NCBI GenBank assembly: GCA_029378245.1
Contig: JARKIF010000040.1
Location: 409,974 to 473,973, forward strand
Source: Roridomyces roridus
Lineage: Eukaryota > Basidiomycota > Agaricomycetes > Agaricales > Mycenaceae
DNA length: 64,000 bases
Direction of reading: 5' to 3'
The notes beneath the pieces are model-generated. The model did not search any database. It was given only the letters and a program-made list of their open reading frames with translations, and was not told the DNA's origin. Positions 33,355-43,167 of the stretch are shown in pieces. Position 1 is the first letter of the stretch, and each line of letters starts with the position of its first letter. The position numbers were made by a program, and so were the translations under genes.

Positions 33355-34653
33355 CTAGAGCTCATTCCAAGTCGGCGGCATTTCCACATGGATGACCCAT
33401 TGTCCATGTGTGTGCTGGAAACCCCACATAAATGTATGCCCTCGCAGCAGGACCGCACCCAGCGGCCCATCGACTTGGTTTCTGCCCTTGAGGAAACCAC
33501 GCCACACTGTTGCCGCCCGTTTACTCCGCGCGACAAAGTATTCACGGACAGCACGCTTGGCGGTGCGCGTCAAGCTAGTGTGGAATGTTTCGAGCGAGAG
33601 GGGACTACGCAGGAGTACCTGCAGCTGGTGGATGATGGAGACCGCAGTCTCGACGCTGTAGCCCGTGTTCATCTCGAGGAGGGATGAGCCGCGGGTGGTG
33701 GGCATGATGTGGATCGTGGTTTGTGGGGGGATGGAGAAGGTTTGGAGATTTGATATGCAAGTAAAGTCCATATCGCGCCTGAGGTCGATGGGGAATATCG
33801 CGCGGGAGAGCTCGGACGCCACATTGGCCGTGGAGCCATCCAGAGGTGGGGCAGCCGTGCGATGTGCGAGCGTCAGTGAAGGCAGCGAGGGTACCGACGA
33901 GTTGTCGACATTCGTGGAAGATGTGCTCATCGAAGCTTCGGCAATGAAGCCTTGCGGATGGCGACCACCGGAGGATTCCTGTACCCAGGTGTTTAGCAAC
34001 GAGATTCCTTCCAAAGGCTCGGAGGCAAATTCGTCGTAGGACCACTGGGGCGCGGCTGAAGACCAGGGTAGCAGCGGGTCATCGAAATTCGGCGTAGACG
34101 TCACATATCCGCCGAGGCTGGCGAAAGTTGCGTCTCTGTGTGCCAGTGAGAGCATAATCAATCCTCCTGGATTCTCTTCATATGGCCCGGGGATAGTTAT
34201 AGCTTCTGGGAGAAAGGGCACCGAGCGCTTGGCGCATTTTAGCGCTGGGAAGGGTACTTCTAATAGAAGTTCCACACCTGCTGTACGATGCGACCTGCCT
34301 GAAGGCTGTTGACGTCGGCTGTGAGATGCTGTTCACGGGCCTCGAGCTGTAGACGCGATGGAGCCTACAGCGTTAGTTGAACCGGACGGAATCAGGACTT
34401 TCACGCACCACATGCCCAAAACGGTAGCCCACCCTGTATGAGGCTGGTTCTGGGAGGACAATGGAATTCTGGGTGCCCGTACGTGCTGGCAACTGGGCTG
34501 GCGGCGCCTATGTATTTTGGCAGAGACGGCAATCAGCACGGGAACGCCGAGGAGGGATGACATGGTACGCGCCGAAGTGCCATTATCGTCCTGGTCCCGT
34601 AGATCAAAGTCGGAGGAGTCAGTGGTGTGTCTCCAAACTTGACGAGACGACAT
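33355..34653 (-). CDS. Unrecognised family A, paralogue 1
   Basis: I do not recognise this family. The main exon runs from an acceptor near 34276 (CAGCAG) to the TAG at 33355, about 306 codons. It begins ELLLEVPFP, continues through a Ser/Thr-rich middle, and ends in a conserved block: PPQTTIHIMPTTRGSS, SIIHQLQVLLRSPLS, TRTAKRAVREYFV, WRGFLKGRN, VDGPLGA, LLRGHTFMWGF and QWVIHVEMP. The same block occurs in the plus-strand gene ending at 38534, so the reading is real. The first exon is uncertain; the ATG at 34653 (MSSRQVWRHTTDSSD) opens a frame that could supply it by splicing. There is no signal peptide or membrane segment. The conserved block is basic (TRTAKRAVREYF, RGFLKGRN), so nucleic-acid or phosphate binding is possible but unproven. 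Confidence 0.6.
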
Positions 34654-36423
34654 GATTACTGGGAGTAAAGACCTGGTAGACTCGAGACGACCGCAAATTC
34701 ACACCTTTTAATTGGGAATTCGAGAAGTGATAGCAGTGCATGATGGTCAAAGATTAATATATTACTGATGTTCGATTTTGTTGAACCATTTTCTATTTCC
34801 TGACTCCGTCGGTACAGGCCTGATTCATGCCCAAGTCTAAACCCAGGGATGAGTAGTCACCCGCCACTTGATACCTTGGTCGTGTCTTCTATAATCTGAA
34901 CTGTGGGGATTCGTTTCCAATATCACTGCACGCAGAAGTTGAGCATTGATCCACATTCCAGGGTCTACCCCCTCGTCGCCAGGCTGGATATAAATCAAAC
35001 ACACGCAGAGAACAGGCCCGAAGGTTCAGCAGTAATGCCTCTCACTTGACTCTCACCTATTTTGTGATGCAGACGACCCACGTCGAACTACTGTGTGGAT
35101 CGCGTAGTACCGATGTAGGAGGCCTCGGCCTTGCCTGGCTATCTTGCAGCAACTTCCATTCTTATCACCTGTCGTTTGTTCCGGTTTGATATGACCGACA
35201 TTTACATGAAAGCCAATGGTTGCCGGTCAAAAGCCTAGGAAAAATCATTCCAAGAACAGTAAAATCAAACCGTTATGATGGGTCAAGACTTAAGATTTGA
35301 CTCCAGCTGGATGAAATGTCCCACCATCCGTCTGTGAGGACACGCCCATGGGAGGAGATATAGGCGATGGCTGTGGCAGCCAATTGACCGTCGAAACTGT
35401 GAAATACGGGAGTCAGCAAGGTGCCGATATTTGGGCAAATGATCTCGGGCGAGGGGGGGCGGCTGCACAGGTCCGGCTGGTGCCATGGATGTACCAAGGT
35501 GGCAGAACGAGCGCATGCACACACAAGATGTAGTTTCTTACAGATTTATTCTTATTGAACTCCATTGGACCCCATATCCGCCGACAGATCGAGGGTGAGA
35601 AAAGATATTGGCCCTTGGGGCCGTACATACTGCTTCCGTGTTCGACATTGGTTCGACAGCAAGAGTGGGTTACAGTAAGTTGACGCCGAGAAGGCTCGAT
35701 GAGATGCTCGTTTAACACAGTCTCTAAGGGCGACCGCGATTTCTGCCCGATGCAAGACACACGTTCCAAGCTGGTTGCCGCAACCGTGTGAAACGGCAAG
35801 GCCGATCATGGTCAGATAACCATCACCGTCATTACAGCCACCAGGCTCATGATCTGCCACCACGACGTGCTATTCGCGCTCGCCTCACACCATACCTATT
35901 GCCCACGACGCTGCTCAGAATGACCCCCGTGCTACCGGCGTCATATTCACCCCCTCAAAACGACGCCAGACGCCAGCGCTCTGCGCATTCAAGGTGACTC
36001 TTTGTGAGAGCTCGGGACGCCGACCATCGACCTCTGTACGCCAACGAGCCTCAATTGCCGACAGCTCCGATGTTTCCACGCAATGTGGGCAGCCCCCTGC
36101 CGTACATCTCTCTTTTCCTCACCACGATACCCACAGGACCTGGCTGAAGCGTCAAGGGCCTGTCGCGAGGTAGGTTCCTGCGCATGCGTCTGTCCGTCTA
36201 TTGCGTCAAGACTCAACCTGTACACCAGAACATAGCGCGAGAGAAGCCGCCCGCCGCTGGCGCGAGTTCCAGCTGAACAACTCTCATGTCATCTGCGTCA
36301 TCATCCCTTTGGAAGGCATGCTGATGAGTCGGATATAGTCGTCCTGGACGCGGTGCAGGATATTCTGGTGCAGAAGCATTGGAGGGAGGTTGGATTGAAC
36401 TAGGTGTGTCCGCTCCCTCCGGC
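34654..36423. other. Intergenic between divergent family A genes
   Basis: The region between the two divergently transcribed family A paralogues holds no recognised gene. Short frames around 35280-35860 and 35990-36225 lack any domain or supporting structure. Confidence 0.4.
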
Positions 36424-36436
36424 TATATATATATAT
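36424..36436 (+). promoter_or_regulatory. TA-run, possible TATA box of family A paralogue 2
   Basis: An uninterrupted TATATATATATAT sits about 70-80 bp upstream of the proposed ATG at 36505. Confidence 0.4.
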
Positions 36437-36504
36437 CTTATTCCCTCCAATTTAGTTCCTTTCTCGCGGGTTGCCGAGGCTGTTCCGCGGATCTCATCCG
36501 CCCG

Positions 36505-38534
36505 ATGAAACCTCGTTGGATTCAGTGCGTGATTGAAACAGATTGTGTCCCTGCATTTGGCCTTTTTCGAACTCGTTCTCAAATTGGTGCCTGTGTTCTC
36601 GAAGTGCCGTTTCCGAGGAACCCAGTGCGCACACTGGACGCAACCAACATCCAGCTCGACGTTGCCGTTTTTCCAGGCCAGATCTCCGTCTATGTGCGTC
36701 CCGGACTGTTGCTCGCACCCATTTCCATGTACCGCCCAGGATGGCTTGAAATGGATAAGGTAAGGTGTTTTCACCACCGGCGTTCGCTATGCCATTAATC
36801 ACCGATCATTTGACAACTGCGGCCACTCCGAAACAGTTGAGCACTGGCCAGTGTTTGTTCGTCCGGTCTTCGCCAACTCGGCGCGATAAATTTCAAGTTA
36901 TAACTGGCAGCTGGTGGGTTACACTGGGTACTGGCGCTTGACTGAGCCTTGCACAGCCAAGTTCCATTCCCGCCAAAGCCGATTGGCCAGCCGTGGGCAT
37001 CGGCGTTGGAATTCCGCTGAGTAATAAAAAGCTCCCTTTTCGGTAATCCTCCTCGGTTTCCTCGAGTACGCCATTGGCATCTCTCGAGACTCACGATCCT
37101 TCCGCAGGCTCCTACGCCAGTCAAGTTACTCTATGGGGACAAATTTTAACGAGAAATACCCTGTTACTTCGTCGAACAGTGGATGGCGACGGGTGCATTC
37201 CTTGGAATAAACTTTGCTCGAAAAGGAGTTTCTGCTGCAGCGTTGAATTTCTGCAGCGTTGACTTCCAAGTCAGGAATCATTCAAAGTCCCGGGTGAAGA
37301 TCAGGATCGCCGACTAGAAAGATTTCCACTTGTGGCTATGTGTAGATTCTGGTGATGAGCGGATGGGTTGACCGTTGCAAATCTTCGCCGTTGCAACCCT
37401 GAACACTTTTCACTGACTAGATAAGAAGCGTGGCTCGATTGGCATCCAGCACCTTTCCTACGGTCATGTCCCACCACGGTGGTCCCAGCTGGACTTCTGT
37501 AGGTGACCTCTTTTTATCAGTGCCAGGACTCATAGTGTTCTGACAGAATGACTACTCCTGGAACGTTGAGTATCCTCCTCAGGCTGCAGGTATTCACATA
37601 CCCTCCTCGATCGTGATTTTCTGACGTGCGTCGCAGGCTTCACAGGCTTCGACATCCTCAACTTCAACAAGCGTGGATTCTGGGGACAGATTCCTGAGTG
37701 AACTGTTCCCTGCAGATCTCGAGGTAAGTACCTGGTAGCTCTGATGCCGCCTTCCGTGTCTGACGCTCAAGGTCCAGGTTGCCGAATACGTCGAGGGAAG
37801 GCCATTCATAACGGAGCTCAACCACTTTGCGTGTGATCCTCCTTCGCAACTTGCGGTGCGCACTGGTTCTCGTCATTCCATCAATCAACTACTTAGATCT
37901 TCGTCAGCCTGCTCTCATCGGTACAATGGTTTGGCCTAATGTGCACGGACTGCCACAAATCGATCCAATGTGGCCGTCAATCCAGCACAACGTGATTCCG
38001 ACCATTGTGCGCCAAGGGAGGACCCGGACAGCTTCCTCACCAGCACCCACTCAACCAACGGCGGCCATGTCTGAGTCACTCGAACGGCCAGCATTCCCTA
38101 TCGCTCTGACGCGCCCTATCGACTTTGAACACTTGGCTCGCAACCTCCCAAACCACATTATTCCACCGGATACAACGATCTACATCCTGCCGACGACTCG
38201 CGGATCCCCCCTATTCAATATGAACTCCGGCTCCGGCACCCACGACATTTTCTCCATCATCACCCAGTTGCAGACATTCGTCCACGCACCGCTGGCAGTG
38301 GCGGACTTTCGGACCAAATTGACGCGTACCGCCCAGCGCTCAGTGCGCGCGTACTTTGTGTTTCGAAGCGGGCATGGAGGTGCGCGCATATGGCGGGGTT
38401 TTCTCAAAGGTAGGAACCTCGTTGATGGGCCAACGGGTGCGGATTTGTTGAGGGGGCATACGGTCATGTGGGAATTTTTCCGGAATCAGGATCAGTGGGT
38501 CATGCATGTTGACTTGCCTCGCACGGGCAATTAA
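36505..38534 (+). CDS. Unrecognised family A, paralogue 2
   Basis: Paralogue of the gene at 33355-34653 on the opposite strand. A first exon (36505-36759, 85 codons, donor GTAAGG) contains CVLEVPFP and VYVRPGLLLAP, matching ELLLEVPFP and PGGLIMLS of paralogue 1. The last exon, from an acceptor near 37893 to the TAA at 38534, carries the conserved end: PPDTTIYILPTTRGSP, SIITQLQTFVHAPL, TRTAQRSVRAYFVF, WRGFLKGRN, VDGPTGA, LLRGHTVMWEF and QWVMHVDLP. Middle exons (about 37440-37725) show coding-like pieces (PPRWSQLDF against PQWSYDEF in paralogue 1), but I could not join them all in one frame. The gene may therefore be intact with small introns or damaged in the middle. Function is unknown. Confidence 0.6.
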
Positions 38535-40332
38535 CATTTTCTTTCCTTCCTTCGGCTTGGGATCACTTCTACTAGATTCCCAAAATTCATGTAACTGTGT
38601 AACTGCCCCGGTGGTAGTCTACCCATCATATAAGGATGCTATATTTATGCGGTTACATATGAAAGCAGGAGACCAGTTTGTCGTTACTGAAGTCTGGGCT
38701 TGTGATCGGTCAGAGTTCGGGGGGGGCGACAATATATCGCACAAGACATTGTCATCAGTTGAGTACGCGCCGTGGGTGTGCCGGAGGGAACCGGAGCCAG
38801 GTTGGTGATGGGCCGGTGATGCCGAGGGCTACCCGTGATTACATCTCACAACAATCAATCAGCGCCGATCAATGGCTGTGCCCACTCCTTGCTCAAGACG
38901 CCCATCATCCATCTCCCTTGGATTTTCCCCGATCTACAGGACGCCTTCACACGTATCGGCTCTCTATACACGATGCGATCCTTCTCGACGTCTCATACTG
39001 GGACACAAACCGTTCCAAGTACTGAAATACACAGGCACCTTTTGAGCATCTTAACCCCCGTCGGCGTCCGCATGTGGCCAGCTCTCTCTCTAGCTCTCTC
39101 TCTCCATACATTCTTATCTTTAGCTTCCAAACCTGTTACATCCGCGACAATCTCCCGACGGGAAGAAGATAATGACGATCCTGCCATGACGATCCCGCGT
39201 CCCCGTATGGGCGATATATTGTGCAGAAATTAGCAAGATTTTACAGGTTTCCTGTAGACAACTTACATCTCAATTGCCAGGTTGGCTCGCATCTTTCGCT
39301 GAGCTTGCATCTAGAATTCGGTCGCATGTTGCCCGTGGCTGGCATCCCCGCCGGGGGTATCAGTATCTTCTGATTTGATCGCGATCAATCCGTCCCCTCG
39401 GCGCCCCCCCACGGAAGGGTGAACATTGGATTGGACAGCCGGATTGAGACCGGATGCAGCTGGCAAGCCTCCGGGAAGCTATATGATTAGTTTTAACCCA
39501 CCTGTCTCCACAGGACCGAGAAGACTGCTCATGTGGTTCAAATTTTCATCTGTACCCCATTATGAAGGTCATACGACCGGGAGAGTTTGAAGGGTGTTTG
39601 AAACACGGCCTACAGAATGTGGAATACAATCTTGGGTGTGTTTGGACTTTGAGAGTATGCCCCGAGGTATTCTAGTGCCCGGGTATGAGTGAAATGATCA
39701 CCCATTTCCATTTATGGAACTCGGCATGGAAGGATCATCAATGTTCGAATCACTCCCATCAATTTTCAGAAATTTCTCCACCACCCAGTCCACACATGCA
39801 TCCCATTGAACATGAAACTATCCGATACTTTGTTGCGAGCTTGTTCGCCACACATGTAACCCACGCGACAAAGTTGTACGCCTTTTTCACCCAGCATGTC
39901 AGTTGCAACGAAAAACCACGTAACCAAGTGAGATGTACCCGCCATTAATTTTTGCACAGTATAGTGCCATATCCCCGCACCGGTCTCACGGCTGGTTCTT
40001 CTTGCAATCTGTGGCCGCCGGGCTGTACTCGCATCTTCTCGGATGGTGACACTTCCCTCGAGAAACAGCAATTCTTATCTGGCACGCGGAGACATCTCTC
40101 AGGTATCAACGTCCGACTCTGCCGTCATTGATGTTGCCTGTTTTGCCGCCCGGATATGAGGACGGAACACCGAACAGCGAAAATAAGTAGCGGCGATAGC
40201 GCATTATATTCCCATCCCGCTTATTGGATTGAATTGACGGATCTTCTCGCTTGCAGTCTCAATTGGTTGCATGTCATCATGAGTGCCATTTCAGCTGTTT
40301 CTCTCAAGCACCTCTTCTTCCCACTCACCACC
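38535..40332. other. Intergenic, no gene recognised
   Basis: Short frames only. A CTCTCTCTC(T/A)-type pyrimidine stretch lies near 39080-39110. No domain or repeat is recognised, although the right end must contain the promoter of the F-box gene. Confidence 0.4.
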
Positions 40333-41424
40333 ATGCCGCCCACCTTCGAAGTACCCCAGGAGCTCATCGACGCCATTGTCGAGCTGGTAGACGACACGAA
40401 CGCGCTCGGCACGTTGGCAACCGTTGGCACCTTATTCATCGTGCCTTGCCAACGCCGTTTATTTCGTGCATTGACGTTGTCACTAAATCCTGACAAGCGC
40501 ATTCACCCATTCCCCGCCAAATTCTCGCGCGCACTCGCCCTTTTCACTGCGTCGCCACACCTCGCGTCGTATGTCCGCCAACTCACCATCATCTTGGTGC
40601 GAAAGGAAAACCCCACCGAGGACCCAGCCGATATAGGACCTGTGCTGGAGAGATTCGTGCGACTGCGATGTCTAGTCATTCAGGGATGCCCTATGACACT
40701 GGGGAGCTGGGCTAACATCCCCCAGCGCACAGTCACGTCCTTGTGTGCGGTCTTGCGACGAAAGGGTTCGTTCCACTCCCTGGAGCTCACTACCATCGCA
40801 GGCGTGCCCACATCTCTTCTCGACCACGCCATCCAATCGTTTCCCGGGCTCTCGATGCAGATCGTGGGCATCTCTCGGGACGATTTGCACCCGCTCTTCC
40901 CCGACGCCGCGTCCAAGGATAATACCACGTCTTCTTTGATGGAGCTTTCCGTTTTGGAACCTCAATTCCCTGACCGCTTCTGCGACTTTTTCCTTGAACC
41001 CCATTGTCAAAACTCCCTCCGCGGTCTTCAACGACTCGAGTTGTTGATCGCTGGATATGCCATTCCCCACAGCAACCGCTTCCTGCAACAATCCTCTTTC
41101 ACATCCACGCTCGGGCATCTGGTGCTCGTATGCCACGAACCGGTCTTTGTCTCCTCCTCCTTCGTTCTTCCACTCCTCCCTGCCCTCCACACGTTGGAAT
41201 TCCGGATCGAATTCGCACATCCATGGTACCGCCCGCGTTGGGCACACCGAACCGTTGCGCGGATCATCCCTCAGCTCCCAGGTAGCTCCCCGGCGCTCGA
41301 GACGCTCCTCCTCGGGGTGCGGTACTACGCGCAAAATGACCCATACTGTCCTGATCCCGCGGCCGGGGGCATCAATTTCGGATTCAGCCCCGCACCCTAC
41401 CCGTTTGATTCGGCGGAGCACTAA
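40333..41424 (+). CDS. F-box-like/LRR protein (single exon)
   Basis: One uninterrupted exon gives 363 residues from the ATG at 40333 (MPPTFEVPQELIDAIVELVDDTNALGTLATV...). An in-frame ATG at 40279 would add 18 residues. The VPQELIDAIVELV start, followed by LATVGTLFIVPCQRRLFRALTL, is the agaric F-box-like pattern. The rest is leucine-rich (LRCLVIQGCP, FHSLELTTIAG, LQRLELLIAG, LGHLVLVCHEP, LHTLEFRIEF, LETLLLGVRY). It is a likely SCF adaptor with unknown substrate. Unlike the other F-box genes in the window it has no intron. It is the last recognisable gene before the repeat at 42 kb and the gene-poor subtelomere. Confidence 0.82.
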   Translation: MPPTFEVPQELIDAIVELVDDTNALGTLATVGTLFIVPCQRRLFRALTLSLNPDKRIHPFPAKFSRALALFTASPHLASYVRQLTIILVRKENPTEDPADIGPVLERFVRLRCLVIQGCPMTLGSWANIPQRTVTSLCAVLRRKGSFHSLELTTIAGVPTSLLDHAIQSFPGLSMQIVGISRDDLHPLFPDAASKDNTTSSLMELSVLEPQFPDRFCDFFLEPHCQNSLRGLQRLELLIAGYAIPHSNRFLQQSSFTSTLGHLVLVCHEPVFVSSSFVLPLLPALHTLEFRIEFAHPWYRPRWAHRTVARIIPQLPGSSPALETLLLGVRYYAQNDPYCPDPAAGGINFGFSPAPYPFDSAEH

Positions 41425-41438
41425 CATATTATCCGCCG

Positions 41439-41456
41439 GTAATGGCTAGCCATTAC
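41439..41456. other. Perfect 18-bp palindrome after the F-box gene
   Basis: GTAATGGCTAGCCATTAC reads the same on both strands, 15 bp after the TAA at 41422-41424. It could be a 3' end hairpin, a binding site or part of a repeat; no function can be assigned. Confidence 0.6.
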
Positions 41457-42040
41457 TAGTTGGATGAGTGGCTGTACCCCCCGTGGGACTTGGATGGGAT
41501 GCCGAGTTGGATGGGATTCGGCACCCAGCCAATTTGGTTGTTGGCTGGACCAGGGGGCGGGATGGGTGTGAGTTCAGGGCATCGGGGAAGTGCGGGTGGC
41601 TTTCTGGGCGGGTTTCGGGCTGGGGAGCGGGAAGGTGTCGGGTTGAGGCAGCGGGAGAGGGTATTAGCAAAAAAATCTCAGAAATTCCTGAAAAAAATGG
41701 GAGGACCTGCAGACTGCTTCTGTGAGGATTGTTTGGGTTTTTTTTTTCTGATCCGAACAGCGGCTGATGAGCAAAATCGAAAATACTCGACCAAACGGGT
41801 GTATATTGAGTTTTTTGGCAGTAAATGTTAAATATCTCAGCAACCACTGAACCGTTTTGGACGGGAGTGGGACCGTTGGACAGCCACGATTGAGGGCTAT
41901 CGTTCTGGAATGTCAGACATCGAAAATAAATATGTTGGAAAAATCGAAAATATTCAAAATATTCAATAAACTCGCAATCACAGCCGGGATGGCGCCGGCA
42001 TCTGTTCGGCAGCTTTCTGGCGACTTTTTCTTGAATTCCC
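41457..42040. other. Intergenic, AT-rich toward the repeat
   Basis: No gene recognised. The right part (about 41820-41990) is AT-rich with repeated ATATTCAAAATATTCAA-type sequence before the complex repeat begins. Confidence 0.35.
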
Positions 42041-42338
42041 TAGGGTTTAACCCTAATCTAGGGTTAGGGTTAAGCCCTACAACGTTCCTTCACTATGATG
42101 TCTGCCGTTAGGTTAAGCGGCTGCTTGGCGTGGCGACTTTTGCTTAAATTCCCTAGGGTTTAACCCTAATCTAGGGTTAGGGTTTAACCCTGATCTAGGG
42201 TTAGGGTTAAGCCCTCCAACGTTCCGAACTATGATGGGAGCCTGTTAGGTTAAGCGGCAGAGAGGCGCGGCGGGACGCCGAGCAGCCGCTTAACCTAACG
42301 GCGGACATCATAGTGAAGGAACAGTTGGAGGGCTTAAC
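42041..42338. repeat. Complex repeat with TTAGGG-like and TTAGG-like motifs and long inverted arms
   Basis: Two direct units each contain CTAGGGTTTAACCC, then AATCTAGGGTTAGGGTT, then GTTAAGCCCT-CAACGTTCC-CTATGATG-GTTAGGTTAAGCGGC (starting near 42041 and 42153). The second half of the unit recurs inverted, so 42069-42130 and 42276-42338 form arms of about 62 bp that are nearly perfect reverse complements. The C-rich and G-rich telomere-like motifs lie head to head (AACCCTAA followed by TTAGGG), so the block can form hairpins. Confidence 0.8.
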
Positions 42339-42389
42339 TTCTCTGGTCCCCGAATTCTCTGTTCCATATCTCTCAACAACAATCTCCTG

Positions 42390-43167
42390 CGTGACAGAAA
42401 CCCCAACCTACTCCGACGTGGCACCATCGTACAATGATTTCCCCGGCCGTCCTCTGCTCCCTCCTTATCCTTTCTCTTAGGTTCTCGAGTCTTCCGAAGC
42501 AGAGGACAGGGGATCCAGCTTTCTCACTGAACCTGTGCATCGACTCGACACTATCAAGTCTGCAGAGGAGTGGGAAAAGAACACGGGTCGATACGGGACA
42601 CAGTTGAGTGCAATGCTCTTCCAGCATCACACTCCTGCGTTCAAAGATCTCAACAGACAAGAGAGACGGGACAGAATGATCGAGATGGCCAGTGAATTTA
42701 AGCAATTTGTGGCCGAGCGGGAGTCCGGGGGACGTTGTAGTGACGGGTCTAAATCGTCCGTTGACCGAGTCGGGCATCGGCGTTTCCACAAGCGCCCCTC
42801 ACGCCGAATATAGCGGGTACAGGACTGTTAGCTCAAATTCAGTTGCGCTACTCGCGCTGACTCTGAACAGCTTGAAACTGGGATACTAGCCCATCTGCTC
42901 TTTACGGTGCTCAACGTCTGGCAAAAAAAACCCAACTTTGACCACTTCTTGCACCTCATCAAAAAAATTGTTCCCCCATTGAGGTACTCCACCGTGCCGT
43001 GCCCCAGCACCAGGGGCTTCACGGACTCGGAGGACGAGAACGGGCGTGTGCTGCTTGGTGTAGTCCATGCACTATGCGTCGAGACGGACCAGGATATCTT
43101 GACCACATTCATCTGGGACAACCACCCATGGGCCATCGGATATCCGCGCCTTGAAGGTGAATATTGA
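42390..43167 (+). other. Coding-like stretch, unrecognised and possibly broken
   Basis: Plus-strand frames have protein-like composition (VLESSEAEDRGSSFLTEP, EEWEKNTGRYGTQLSAMLFQ, and at the end LLGVVHALCVETDQDILT and FIWDNHPWAIGYPRLEGEY up to a TGA at 43165), but they lie in different frames separated by A-rich homopolymers (42925-42932, 42961-42967). It starts immediately after the inverted repeat, so the 5' part may have been lost. No family recognised. Confidence 0.3.
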
